The position numbers and the translations under genes were made by a program. Source: VRUE01 sp036266075 (GTDB taxonomy: Bacteria > Actinomycetota > Thermoleophilia > Solirubrobacterales > 70-9). Taken from it: 64,000 bases of DNA. Where the stretch lies: positions 1 to 64,000 of the forward strand of contig DATANV010000027.1 in assembly GCA_036266075.1 (NCBI GenBank). Reading direction: 5' to 3'. Under the pieces are notes generated by a model. The model was given only the letters and a program-made list of their open reading frames with translations. It was not told the origin of the DNA and searched no databases. This document shows, piece after piece, positions 52,231 to 61,571 of the stretch (position 1 is the stretch's first letter; every line of letters starts with the position of its first letter).

Positions 52231-53424
52231 ATGACCCGCGTCCTGATTCTCTCCTGGGAGTACCCGCCGCTGATCGAGGGTGGCCTGGCCCGGCACGTGC
52301 GCAAGCTCTCCGAGGCTCTGGTCGAGCGCGACGTTGAGGTCCACGTGCTGACCCGCGGCGGCGAAGAGTCGCCGGCCGAGGAGCGACGTGGCGGCGTCGT
52401 CATCCACCGCATCCGCGAGCCCAAACGACCCACCGACCTGGGCGAGTTCGTGGCTTGGGTCGAGCGCATGAACTCCGACATGCTGGCCGCCGGGGTCGAG
52501 CTGGGCGACCGCTACGACTTCGACCTCGTCCACGGTCACGACTGGCTGGTCGCCAATGCCTGCGACCACCTCGCCAAGCGCTTCGACGCGTCGCTGGTGA
52601 CGACGATCCACGCCACCGAGCACGGTCGCCACCAGGGCTGGGTCGACAAGCATCCCCAGACCTACATCCACGGCGTCGAGCGCTGGATAACCAACCGCTC
52701 GGAGCGCGTCATCGCCTGTTCCCACTACATGCGCGAGCAGATCGCCGACATCTTCGGCGTCGAGGAGGAGCGCGTCAACGTGATCCCCAACGGGATCGAC
52801 CCCGACGACCTGCAGCCGCAGGATGCCGCCGAGCTGGAGCGGCTGCGGGCCGAGTTCGCCGCGCCGGATGAGAAGCTCGTGCTGCTGGTTGGCCGCCTGG
52901 TCTACGAGAAGGGTTTCCAGCTGGCGCTGGAGGCGATGCCGCGGGTGGTCGAGGAGGCGCCGGGCACGCGCTTCCTGGTCGCCGGCTCGGGCACGCACGA
53001 GGCGGAGCTGCACCGCCAGGCCGAGGAGCTGGGCCTGATGGATCACGGCACATTCCTGGGCTGGATCGGCGACGACGTCCTGCACTCGCTCTACCGGATC
53101 GCCGACCTCACCGTCGTCCCCTCGATCTATGAGCCCTTTGGCCTCGTTGCGCTCGAGGCGATGGCCTCCGAATGCCCCTGCATCGTCGCCGACACCGGTG
53201 GGCTGCGCGAGGTCGTCCCGCACGAGGAGGTTGGCTTGCGCTTCCGCTCGCACGACCCCGAAGCGCTGGCCGAGGTGGCGATCCGCGTGCTGCGCGACGA
53301 CGAGCTGGGCCACCGCCTCGTCGCCGAAGCCTACGAGCACCTGCGTCGCTTCGACTGGGGGGATGTCGCCGAGCAGACGGCTGCCGTCTACGCCGACCTG
53401 GTCGCCGAGCAGAGCCGCGCCTGA
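52231..53424 (+). CDS. GT4 alpha-glucan glucosyltransferase (Rv3032-like)
   Basis: It is 397 aa. The glycogen/starch-synthase-like N-domain begins LILSWEYPPLIEGGLARHVRKL, with the donor-linked HGHDWLVA and TIHATEHGRHQG. The C-domain has NGIDPDDL, LVGRLVYEKGFQ and the GT4 EX7E motif in IYEPFGLVALEAM. It should lengthen an alpha-1,4-glucan chain using UDP- or ADP-glucose. Together with the GH57 enzyme it would build the backbone of glycogen or of a methylglucose-type polysaccharide. Confidence 0.9.
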   Translation: MTRVLILSWEYPPLIEGGLARHVRKLSEALVERDVEVHVLTRGGEESPAEERRGGVVIHRIREPKRPTDLGEFVAWVERMNSDMLAAGVELGDRYDFDLVHGHDWLVANACDHLAKRFDASLVTTIHATEHGRHQGWVDKHPQTYIHGVERWITNRSERVIACSHYMREQIADIFGVEEERVNVIPNGIDPDDLQPQDAAELERLRAEFAAPDEKLVLLVGRLVYEKGFQLALEAMPRVVEEAPGTRFLVAGSGTHEAELHRQAEELGLMDHGTFLGWIGDDVLHSLYRIADLTVVPSIYEPFGLVALEAMASECPCIVADTGGLREVVPHEEVGLRFRSHDPEALAEVAIRVLRDDELGHRLVAEAYEHLRRFDWGDVAEQTAAVYADLVAEQSRA

Positions 53425-53455
53425 GCGGCGGGGCGCTCTCTGGGCGCGCTCCGCT
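53422..53455. terminator. Possible hairpin between convergent genes
   Basis: AGCGG and CCGCT with inner GCGC/GCGC pairs fill the 30-bp gap between the GT4 gene and the XRE gene. The stem is interrupted and there is no T run. Confidence 0.35.
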
Positions 53456-53729
53456 ATTCCTCGGGAAAGACGAAGCTGAACTCGCCGCCGCTGGTCTCTG
53501 CCGGCGCCCAGCGGATGCCATCGACCAGCTTGCTGGTCGGGAGCTGAAGCGCCCCCGCGATCTTGACCAGGGTGTCGATGCGGGGCACCCGTTCGCCGCG
53601 CTCCAGCAGGCCGATCTCGGTGCGGTGCAGCGAGGCGCGCAGGCCGAGCTGCTCCTGCGAGAGGCCGGCCCGCTTACGGCAGCGTGCCAGGTTCTCCCCG
53701 AAGCGAGACGCGAAGTCCATCGTTGTCAT
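53454..53729 (-). CDS. XRE family helix-turn-helix regulator
   Basis: It is 91 aa from the ATG at 53729 (53720 is possible). The XRE domain is complete (FGENLARCRKRAGLSQEQLGLRASLHRTEIGLLERGERVPRIDTLVKIAGAL), followed by an acidic tail. It is divergent from vapB with about 130 bp between, which hold two TGTCT/AGACA-type palindromes likely to be its binding sites. It may control itself and the neighbouring toxin-antitoxin pair. Confidence 0.85.
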   Translation of the reverse strand: MTTMDFASRFGENLARCRKRAGLSQEQLGLRASLHRTEIGLLERGERVPRIDTLVKIAGALQLPTSKLVDGIRWAPAETSGGEFSFVFPEE

Positions 53730-53734
53730 TGTTC

Positions 53735-53790
53735 TGTCTGTTAGACACGAACTCAACAGCCACCTGTCTGGAGTTTATCGTCTTATAGAC
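53735..53790. promoter_or_regulatory. Two similar palindromes, probable XRE operators
   Basis: TGTCT-GTT-AGACA (53735-53747) and GTCT-TAT-AGAC (53780-53790) share the same half-site and a 3-nt spacer, and lie upstream of the XRE gene. A lone TGTCT half-site lies between them. The region is AT-rich compared with its surroundings. Confidence 0.55.
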
Positions 53791-53857
53791 AAGATGTCGC
53801 GCAGGTGATACGCTGCGGCGGTCAGCGGCGCTCGTCGGAAGGTGACACCATTCCGTC

Positions 53858-54124
53858 ATGGCGCTGAATTTCGAGGACGAGGAGATCGAGCGCTTGGCAG
53901 CGGAAGCAGCAGCCCTCGCAGGAGAGAGCGTTGCGGACGCGGTGCGCCGCGCCCTGCGCGAACGCCTCGATCGGCTCGAGCGCGAGTCGGTCGGCAAGGT
54001 CGCACGGGCGGGGGTCAGGATCACTCCCGCCAAGCGTCCGCGCCCGGCGCACTCGCCGCCGCCGCGGAACACGGGCAAGTCCGCCTCGGCGTTCGTCCTC
54101 GAAGAGCGCGAAGACGAGCGCTGA
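53858..54124 (+). CDS. vapB: VapB-type antitoxin
   Basis: It is 88 aa. The N-terminal half (MALNFEDEEIERLAAEAAAL, SVADAVRRALRERLDRL) fits the transcription-factor-like VapB antitoxins of the Rv0623 group. The C-terminal half is basic and Pro-rich, then acidic, as expected for a disordered toxin-binding tail. The stop overlaps the start of the PIN-domain gene (TGATG), so both are translated together. Confidence 0.85.
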   Translation: MALNFEDEEIERLAAEAAALAGESVADAVRRALRERLDRLERESVGKVARAGVRITPAKRPRPAHSPPPRNTGKSASAFVLEEREDER

Positions 54125-54519
54125 TGCTCTACCTGGACGCGAGCGCGCTGGTCAAGCGCTATGTCGAGGAGGACGGCAGCCAGGCCGTGCGCGACGCGAT
54201 GCAGGCCGAGGACTGGACAAGCTGCCGGATCTGCATCGTCGAGACGAAGCGTGCCGTGGATAGGGCGGGTGGCGGTGCGGAGATCGAGCGGATCGACAGC
54301 GACTGGCTCGCCTTCGACATCGTCGAGATCGATGCCGCGCTCTGCGAGCGCGCCGCCGAGCTGGCGTGTGCGACCGGCCTGCGCAGCTTCGATGCCCTGC
54401 ACTTGGCAGCGGCACTTGCCCTGCCGCAGCGGGATCTCACGTTCGCCACGTGGGACGCTCGCCTGCACCGCGCGGCGCGCGAGCACGGGCTGAAGACGCT
54501 TCCCGCGAAACTCGACTGA
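54124..54519 (+). CDS. vapC: VapC toxin (PIN-domain ribonuclease)
   Basis: It is 131 aa. The PIN catalytic residues are all present: Asp in MLYLDASALVKRY, Glu in IVETKRAV, Asp in SFDALHLAAAL and Asp in FATWDARLHRAA. The family cuts tRNA or rRNA when freed from VapB. The gene has a normal ATG overlapping the antitoxin stop, in contrast to the PIN gene at 24289. Confidence 0.9.
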   Translation: MLYLDASALVKRYVEEDGSQAVRDAMQAEDWTSCRICIVETKRAVDRAGGGAEIERIDSDWLAFDIVEIDAALCERAAELACATGLRSFDALHLAAALALPQRDLTFATWDARLHRAAREHGLKTLPAKLD

Positions 54520-54578
54520 GCCTCGAGGCGAGGTTAGGCTCTCGCGGCCCGCTCACGTGGCAGCAGGCAGCGGTCCGC

Positions 54579-55283
54579 TCAGCCCAGCGAGCGCTGCGGC
54601 TGCGCAAGCGTCGTCTGCGCCGCAGGGTCCGGTTCGACCGGACGCGGCCAGCGCAGCTCCCGCGGCGCCTCGCGCATGCGGATCACCCTGGCGGGGCTGC
54701 CGGCGACGACCGCGTTGGCCGGCACGTCCTTGGTCACCACCGAGTTGGTGCCGACGATCGAGTTGTCGCCGACCCGCACGCCGCGCAGGATGCAGGCGCC
54801 GTAGCCGATCCAGACGTTGGAGCCGACCTCGACGTCGCGCATGTAGATGCCCTGCTGGCGGATCGGCCGCTCGACCTCGACGACCCCGTGGTCGAAGTCG
54901 ATGAACATCGCCCGGTCGGCGATCACGCACTCTTCGCCGATCCGTATCCGCCGGTAGGCGGAGATCGTGCACTCCTGACCTATGACCGTCTTGGCCCCGA
55001 TCTCGACCACCCCCTCGTGGCAGCGGATCTTGCCGCCGTGGCCGATCCAGACGAAACGGCCGAACTCGATGCGGCCGCGGCGGCCGACCTGCAGTTCAAG
55101 CCCGCTGCCGAGGAAGAGTGGCCCGTCGGTACGCCAGCGCCAGCCGGCAGCGGTCAGCAGGCGGCGGCGCAGGTAGCGCAGCGCCAGCCAAGCGTATTTC
55201 GGCGTCAGCATGCCGCTGCGGGCGTAGAAGTGGAGGGCGCGGATCACGGCGGCGGGGACTCTAGAGTCTGTCGTCGTATCCAT
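54579..55283 (-). CDS. Hexapeptide-repeat (left-handed beta-helix) acyltransferase
   Basis: It is 234 aa. The N-terminal 60 residues are basic and helical (YAWLALRYLRRRLLTAAGWRW). Then come isoleucine-rich hexapeptide turns (VEIGAKTVIGQECTISAYRRIRIGEECVIAD in parts), the catalytic-type His in DFDHGV, and VGSNVWIGYGACILRGVRVGDNSIVGTNSVVTKDVPANAVVAGSPARVIR, the WbbJ/maltose-acetyltransferase family signature given here in overlapping pieces. It should transfer an acetyl or other acyl group to a sugar. Its location near the GH57/GT4 genes fits a role in acylating that polysaccharide. Confidence 0.82.
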   Translation of the reverse strand: MDTTTDSRVPAAVIRALHFYARSGMLTPKYAWLALRYLRRRLLTAAGWRWRTDGPLFLGSGLELQVGRRGRIEFGRFVWIGHGGKIRCHEGVVEIGAKTVIGQECTISAYRRIRIGEECVIADRAMFIDFDHGVVEVERPIRQQGIYMRDVEVGSNVWIGYGACILRGVRVGDNSIVGTNSVVTKDVPANAVVAGSPARVIRMREAPRELRWPRPVEPDPAAQTTLAQPQRSLG

Positions 55284-55333
55284 CTACCGGTCCTGGCGAC
55301 CCGTCCCCCCACACGTCCTAGACTCCGCCGCCC

Positions 55334-56308
55334 ATGCCCGACGCCGCCGAGAGCGCATCCACGCCCGCCCCGCTCGCCGAGCGCTTGGTCGCAGGCGACA
55401 AGCGCGCCCTGGCGCGGGCGATAACGCTGATCGAGTCCGACGACCCGGCCGGTTGGGAGCTGGTGCGCGAGGTCTACCCGCGCACCGGCAAGGCGAGGAT
55501 CGTCGGCTTCACCGGCCCGCCAGGCGTCGGCAAGAGCACCCTGATCGGCGCGCTTACGGCCGAGCTGCGCAAGGCGGAGCGCGAGGTTGCGGTGCTCTCG
55601 ATCGATCCCTCCAGCCCGTTCACCCGCGGCGCCCTGCTCGGCGATCGCATCCGCCTCTCCGATCACTTCCTCGACCCCGGCGTATTCATCCGCTCGATGG
55701 CCTCGCGGGGGGCGCTCGGCGGCCTCTCCGAGGCGGCGCTGCAGGTAGCGCTGGCGATGGATGCGGCCGGCAAGGACGACGTGCTGATCGAGACCGTCGG
55801 GGTCGGCCAGGCAGAGATCGACATCGTCGATCACGCCGACACCATCGTGCTGGCGCTGATGCCGGGCTCGGGCGACTCGATCCAGGCGCTGAAGGCCGGT
55901 GTGATGGAGATCCCCGACGTGATCGTCGTCAACAAGGCCGACCACCCGATGACCGACACGATGGTGCGCGAGGTCCGCGGCGTGCTGGCGCTCTCGCACG
56001 AGCCCGGCAGCTGGCAGGTGCCGATCCTGCGCACCGAGGCGGCGCGCGGCGAGGGGGTCGCCGAGTTGGCGACCAAGATCGACGAGCACCGGGCCCACAT
56101 CGAGGCCGAGGGGACGCTGGAGGAGCGCCGCGCCCGCAACCTGCGCAACGAGGTGCTGGGAATCGCCGCCTCGCGCCTGCGGCGCCGACTGGAGGCGACT
56201 GCGGCCGACGATCCTCAGACCGCGGACCTGCTGGAGCGGGTGGTGCGGCGCGAGATCGACCCGGCCAGCGCCGCCAGCGAGCTGATGGAGCGACAGGCTC
56301 GTGAATGA
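55334..56308 (+). CDS. meaB: MeaB-type GTPase (methylmalonyl-CoA mutase chaperone)
   Basis: It is 324 aa. The G3E GTPase signatures are clear: Walker A GPPGVGKSTLIGAL, IDPSSPFTRGALLGDRIRL, IETVGVGQAEIDIVD and NKAD. MeaB/ArgK proteins guard the loading and reactivation of adenosylcobalamin-dependent methylmalonyl-CoA mutase or related mutases. No mutase gene lies in the window. Stop and start codons of this gene and the next overlap by 8 bp. Confidence 0.92.
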   Translation: MPDAAESASTPAPLAERLVAGDKRALARAITLIESDDPAGWELVREVYPRTGKARIVGFTGPPGVGKSTLIGALTAELRKAEREVAVLSIDPSSPFTRGALLGDRIRLSDHFLDPGVFIRSMASRGALGGLSEAALQVALAMDAAGKDDVLIETVGVGQAEIDIVDHADTIVLALMPGSGDSIQALKAGVMEIPDVIVVNKADHPMTDTMVREVRGVLALSHEPGSWQVPILRTEAARGEGVAELATKIDEHRAHIEAEGTLEERRARNLRNEVLGIAASRLRRRLEATAADDPQTADLLERVVRREIDPASAASELMERQARE

Positions 56309-56723
56309 GCCAAGCGCCCCACCGGCCTCGGCCGAGGAGATCGCGAGCTGGTCGGGGTTCGAAGTCGACGAGTTGGGCGGCGCCAGCGTCGGGCGGGTCA
56401 CGGGTTGCTTCGTCGACGCGGAGAACGGTGCGCCCGCCTGGTTGGCGGTGGCGCTCGAGCACCGCGGCTTCCTCGGCCGGCGGCGGCGCGGCCCGTCGGT
56501 TGCGATCCCAGTGCGCGAGTGCGCCCGCGGCGCGGGCCGCGTCTGGACCGCGCTGGGTGGCATCGCACTGCGCTCGGCCCCGGCCGTCGACCCAGCCCGC
56601 CCGCTGCTGCGCGAGCACGAGCTGACGATCGGTGCCCACTACGGCATCGACGAGGGCGACGCCCGCCCCGCCGAAATCGCCGGCCGCCCCAAGGGCAGCA
56701 TCACCGCCACCCCCTCAAGCTAA
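56301..56723 (+). CDS. PRC-barrel-like small protein
   Basis: It is 140 aa from a GTG inside the meaB end. The pattern WSGFEVDELGGASVGRVTGCFVDAENGAPAWLAVAL (given in parts) is that of a PRC-barrel domain, a small beta-barrel found as an RNA- or protein-binding module. A basic loop (GRRRRG) follows. It is coupled to meaB, but a functional link is unknown. Confidence 0.65.
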   Translation: MNEPSAPPASAEEIASWSGFEVDELGGASVGRVTGCFVDAENGAPAWLAVALEHRGFLGRRRRGPSVAIPVRECARGAGRVWTALGGIALRSAPAVDPARPLLREHELTIGAHYGIDEGDARPAEIAGRPKGSITATPSS

Positions 56724-56734
56724 GCGCCTCCGAG

Positions 56735-56787
56735 GGGACGTGCCGGTGATTGACTGCCCACAATGGTGCTTAATCACCGGCACGTCC
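56735..56787. repeat. Dispersed palindromic repeat, copy D
   Basis: GGACGTGCCGGTGATT and AATCACCGGCACGTCC arms surround TGCCCACAATGGTGCT. It lies 12 bp after the PRC-barrel stop codon and has the same orientation as copy B. Confidence 0.9.
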
Positions 56788-56826
56788 GTGATCCGTTCGT
56801 AAACTTGGCTCGGCAGGGTTAGGCCC

Positions 56827-56889
56827 GTGGCCCTGTTGATCCTGTTCGGGTTCGTCGCGGGGGGCGGCCACGCCTTCACCGTCGCCTAG
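56827..56889 (+). pseudogene. Short frame resembling the start of a CcdA/TauE-like membrane protein
   Basis: A GTG opens a 20-codon frame reading LLILFGFVAGGGHAFTVA then TAG. The first helix of CcdA/DsbD- and TauE-like membrane proteins looks like this (FGFVAGxxTALSPC), so this may be a remnant cut off by the acyl-CoA dehydrogenase gene. It could also be chance. Confidence 0.2.
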
Positions 56890-56898
56890 GTGTTTGCC

Positions 56899-58044
56899 TC
56901 AGCAGCCGAGCTGGCGGGCGATGACCATCTGTTGGACCTCGTCGGTGCCCTCGCCGATCGTGAGGATCTTGGCGTCCCGGTAAAAGCGGCAGACGGGGTA
57001 CTCCTCGATGTAGCCGTAGCCGCCGTGGATCTGGACGGCCTCCTCGGTCGCCCGAACCGCGAGGCGGCCGGTGATCAGCTTGGCCTGGGCCGCGGTGAGC
57101 GTGAACGACTTGCCGGCATCCTTCTCCAGCGCTGCTCGCCAGGTCAGCAGCCGTGCAGCCTCGATCTGGGCCGAGAGGTCGGCGATCTTCGCCTGGATCG
57201 ACTGGAACTTGGAGATCGCCTGGCCGAAGGCCTGGCGCTCCTTGGCGTAGGAGATCGCCTCGTCGAGAGCGCCCTGGGCGAGGCCGACGCCCATCGCGGC
57301 GACCCCGATCCTGCCGCCGTCGAGGATGTGGAGGAAGTTCTTGAAGCCGTCGCCGCGGCGGCCGAGCAGGTTGGCCTCGGGCACGCGGCACCCTTCGAAG
57401 CTAAGCGGTCGCGTGTCGGAGGCGTTCCAGCCCATCTTGCGGTAGGGCTCGCCGGCCTCGTAGCCGGGCGTGCCGTAGGGGACGATCAGGTTGGAGATCT
57501 CCTTGCGGCCGTTGGCCTCGCCGGTCACCGCGGTGATCGAGACGCAGCCAGAGATGTCGGTGCCGGAGTTGGTGATGAACTGCTTCGCCCCGTCGATCAC
57601 CCACTCGCCGTCCTCGAGCTTTGCCGTAGTTCGCACGTTCCCAGCGTCCGACCCGGCCTCCGGCTCGGTCAGCCCGAACGAGGCGAGCTTCTGCCCGCTG
57701 CAGAGCACCGGCAGCCACTCGTCCTTCTGTGCGTCGCTCCCCCAGAGATAGATCGGCATCGTCCCCAGCGACGTATGCGCAGCCATCGTGATGCAGACGG
57801 AGGAGTCGATCCGCGCCAGCTCTTCGACCGCCAGCACGTAAGAGAGCGTGTCCGCCCCACCGCCCCCGTACTCCTCCGGAAACGGAATCCCCATCAGCCC
57901 AAGCCCCCCAAGCTTCTCCACGATCTCGTAGGGAAAAGCCTTGGTCCGATCCAACTCCTCCGCCACAGGCGCAACCTCGCCCCGAGCAAAGTCGCGAACG
58001 GTGTCCCGCAGCAACCCCTGCTCGTCGCTCAGCTCAAAATCCAT
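56899..58044 (-). CDS. Acyl-CoA dehydrogenase
   Basis: It is 381 aa, the usual length. The family signatures are present: FGLTEPEAGSDAGNVRTTA (FAD/substrate loop), ITNSGTD, RQAFGQAISKFQSIQ, and the C-terminal IHGGYGYIEEYPVCRFYRDAKILTIGEGTDEVQ (in parts), whose Glu in GEGT is the likely catalytic base. It introduces the alpha-beta double bond in acyl-CoA with FAD. It lies in a row with an aldehyde dehydrogenase on the same strand (54 bp apart) and near a thioesterase and thiolase, suggesting short-chain acyl-CoA breakdown. Confidence 0.92.
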   Translation of the reverse strand: MDFELSDEQGLLRDTVRDFARGEVAPVAEELDRTKAFPYEIVEKLGGLGLMGIPFPEEYGGGGADTLSYVLAVEELARIDSSVCITMAAHTSLGTMPIYLWGSDAQKDEWLPVLCSGQKLASFGLTEPEAGSDAGNVRTTAKLEDGEWVIDGAKQFITNSGTDISGCVSITAVTGEANGRKEISNLIVPYGTPGYEAGEPYRKMGWNASDTRPLSFEGCRVPEANLLGRRGDGFKNFLHILDGGRIGVAAMGVGLAQGALDEAISYAKERQAFGQAISKFQSIQAKIADLSAQIEAARLLTWRAALEKDAGKSFTLTAAQAKLITGRLAVRATEEAVQIHGGYGYIEEYPVCRFYRDAKILTIGEGTDEVQQMVIARQLGC

Positions 58045-58098
58045 GCGCGGCAGCCTATTGCCGGGGAAGGGAGGGGCGGGGGTGTCCCTCCCGCCGCC

Positions 58099-59535
<1,437 letters not shown>

Positions 59536-59617
59536 CTCAATCCTCCTTGTGGTCGCCTAGATCATTGCGCGCGGCAGCTTTTGGGGCGTTATGGACCCCC
59601 AAAGGCTGCGCGAACGC

Positions 59618-60106
59618 TCAGCGAGCGGGGGTGGCGGTTGCTGCCGAGCCTTCGCTCGGCAGGCCCGGGCCGGGCAGGGCGCGGGCGTCGCGGGCGTGCA
59701 GCTCAATGCCGCAGGCCTCGCAGATGCCGCGGTCGTTGACCGAGCCGCCGCACTTCTTGTGGACGATCAGCATCGGCGGGCCGCCGGGGCTGGGGGAGTG
59801 GCGGTCGCCCCAGGCAAGCAGCGCAATCAGCGCCGGCCAGAGGTCGAGCCCCTTCTCGGTGAGGAAGTACTCGTAGCGCTCGGGGCTTTCCTGGTAGGGC
59901 CGGCGCTCGAGGATGTCCTCGTCGACCAGTCGCTGCAGGCGGGCGGAGAGGACGTTGCGGGCGATGCCGAGCCCCTTCTGCAGCTCGTCGAAACGCCGCC
60001 TGCGGTTCATCACGTCGCGCACGATCAGCAGCGACCAGCGCTCGCCGATCACCTCCAGCGCCTTTGCTATCGAGCAGACCTGGCCGGGATAGTCGTGATG
60101 CAGCAC
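59618..60106 (-). CDS. HxlR family regulator with C-terminal zinc ribbon
   Basis: It is about 162 aa from a GTG at 60106, where the conserved LHHDYPGQVCSIAKALEVIGERWSLLIVRDV begins (in parts). The winged helix is complete (FDELQKGLGIARNVLSARLQRLVDEDIL). A C-terminal HKKCGGSVNDRGICEACG forms a small zinc ribbon found in part of this family. It is divergent from the small-ORF/thioesterase operon, and two identical palindromes lie in the gap. It likely represses that operon or its own gene. Confidence 0.87.
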   Translation of the reverse strand: MLHHDYPGQVCSIAKALEVIGERWSLLIVRDVMNRRRRFDELQKGLGIARNVLSARLQRLVDEDILERRPYQESPERYEYFLTEKGLDLWPALIALLAWGDRHSPSPGGPPMLIVHKKCGGSVNDRGICEACGIELHARDARALPGPGLPSEGSAATATPAR

Positions 60107-60180
60107 TAGATGAACGATTCCAATTCCCGCACCCACGGATGACGCACCTGGCACGGCGCTGGACCGGCACCCACGCCCGC

Positions 60181-60201
60181 GCGCGTAGCGCTGCTACGCG
60201 C
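60181..60201. other. Hairpin in the HxlR-thioesterase gap
   Basis: GCGCGTAGC and GCTACGCGC pair perfectly over 9 bp around GCT. It has no T run and its role is unknown. Confidence 0.5.
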
Positions 60202-60291
60202 AGCGGCCGCGTGTACCGCCCAGCTTGGCCAGTTGCGTCCCCGTGGGCACGTCAAGTTGAAATCGGTCATCGGGTGATCTTCGCACACAAG

Positions 60292-60306
60292 GTTGCTTCA
60301 AGCAAC
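60292..60306. promoter_or_regulatory. Palindromic operator, site 1
   Basis: GTTGCTTCAAGCAAC is a perfect 7-1-7 palindrome. The same 15-mer recurs 44 bp downstream. Inner TCGGG and CCCGA arms between the two sites make the whole region symmetric. Confidence 0.65.
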
Positions 60307-60335
60307 TGACTCGGGTAGGGTTGATCCCGACATGA

Positions 60336-60350
60336 GTTGCTTCAAGCAAC
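60336..60350. promoter_or_regulatory. Palindromic operator, site 2
   Basis: This is an identical copy of the 15-bp palindrome at 60292-60306. It lies 57 bp before the small gene that starts the thioesterase operon. Confidence 0.65.
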
Positions 60351-60406
60351 CTGGGCCGAAACGCAGAGCGCGAACTGGCCCGGATCGCCCGATTGGAGGG
60401 GCTGAC

Positions 60407-60559
60407 ATGAAGCTGATTCCGAGGCACCGCAACCACCGTCGTCGATTCGCCCGCATCGCGATAAGCCAGGAGGAGATCGCCGCCGACCTGCACTATCCGG
60501 CGAGCCGCCGCCCGGCCGCGAGCGGCTCCGTCGCCCGAGGCCGGCGAGGAGTGCGATGA
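60407..60559 (+). CDS. Small 50-aa basic protein
   Basis: The ATG has a strong GGAGGGG ribosome site 7 nt upstream and the frame ends in an ATGA overlap with the thioesterase start, which supports real translation. The protein (MKLIPRHRNHRRRFARIAI...) is very rich in Arg and His, with no recognised domain. It may act mainly as a translation-coupling leader for the thioesterase. Confidence 0.5.
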   Translation: MKLIPRHRNHRRRFARIAISQEEIAADLHYPASRRPAASGSVARGRRGVR

Positions 60560-61185
60560 GCGAGAACGGCGAGGTGGCCGACGGCCTCACGGCCGGCGAC
60601 GACGTCGTTGCCCGCATAGCGGCGGCCAGGCGCAACGGCGGCACCGCCGTCGAGGCGGCCGAAGCCTACGCCGAGGCTAGTCCCGAGACGACGCGCACCC
60701 GCACTCTGGTCTGGCAGGACCCGGTGCCCACCGCAGCCGCGGGCGCGACGATGACTGGCATGGAGTACATGTCGGCGATTGTCGAGGGCAGGCTGCCACC
60801 ACCGCCGATCGCGGTGACGCTGCGGATGGGCCCGATCGAGATCGGCGACGGCCGCGCCGTCTTCGCCGGCGAGCCGGGGGAGGAGCACTACAACCCGATT
60901 GGCGTCGTCCACGGCGGCTACGCCGCGACCCTGCTCGACTCGGCCCTCGGCTGCGCCGTCCACACGACGCTGCCGGCCGGTGTCGGCTACACCTCGCTCG
61001 GCCTCGAGGCCAAGTACGTGCGGCCGATCACCCGCGACACCGGCCGCGTCCTGTGCGAGGCGAACGTCCTCTACCGCGGCCGCCGCCAGGCGACCGCCGA
61101 GGCCAATCTCACCGCTGCCGACAGCGGCAAGCTGCTCGCTCACGCTGTCGCCACCTGCATGCTGCTCGAGCTGTCGCAGGCGTAG
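60556..61185 (+). CDS. PaaI family thioesterase (hotdog fold)
   Basis: It is 209 aa. The hotdog domain covers residues 70-205, with the family motif HGGYAATLLDSALGCAVHTTLPAG and the strand SLGLEAKYVRPITRDTGRVLCEA. The Asn-His-Gly type active site is represented by YNPIGVVHGGY. It hydrolyses acyl-CoA thioesters. The N-terminal 60 residues are an extra helical part not usual for PaaI. It is translationally coupled to the small basic protein. Confidence 0.85.
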   Translation: MSENGEVADGLTAGDDVVARIAAARRNGGTAVEAAEAYAEASPETTRTRTLVWQDPVPTAAAGATMTGMEYMSAIVEGRLPPPPIAVTLRMGPIEIGDGRAVFAGEPGEEHYNPIGVVHGGYAATLLDSALGCAVHTTLPAGVGYTSLGLEAKYVRPITRDTGRVLCEANVLYRGRRQATAEANLTAADSGKLLAHAVATCMLLELSQA

Positions 61186-61238
61186 CCGGACAAGGCATAG
61201 CAGATCGGCGATAAGCACATATTTGCTATTATCTAGGC

Positions 61239-61571
61239 GTGAAAACGCCCGGAGAACTGCTGCGAGAGGCCCGCGACCGACACGGCGTGAGCCAAAAGCG
61301 GCTGGCGATGCGCGCCAGCACGACCCAGTCGGCGATCTCGCGGATCGAGCGCGATCGCGTCTCGCCCTCGGTCGAGACCCTGCGCGAGCTCCTCTACCTG
61401 CTGGGCGAGGACCTGTCTCTGGGAGCCGAGGGACGAGACTTCGGGATCGATGCGACGCTCAATGCGCAGAACCTGATGCTGGCGCCAGCCGAGAGGGTCG
61501 CGCGGGGACTCGCCTTCGCAGATTTCGTGCGCAGGCACAGGGGAATCGCGGCCGGAGGTGCGGCTAGCTGA
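61239..61571 (+). CDS. XRE family regulator, possible antitoxin
   Basis: It is 110 aa starting at GTG. The helix-turn-helix is clear (LLREARDRHGVSQKRLAMRASTTQSAISRIERDRVSPSVETLRELLYLLG). The last 45 residues (LNAQNLMLAPAERVARGLAFADFVRRH) form a helical tail. A TATTAT box lies about 10 nt before the start, so the message has almost no leader. The stop overlaps the start of the nucleotidyltransferase gene (TGATG), as in toxin-antitoxin operons. Confidence 0.8.
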   Translation: MKTPGELLREARDRHGVSQKRLAMRASTTQSAISRIERDRVSPSVETLRELLYLLGEDLSLGAEGRDFGIDATLNAQNLMLAPAERVARGLAFADFVRRHRGIAAGGAAS

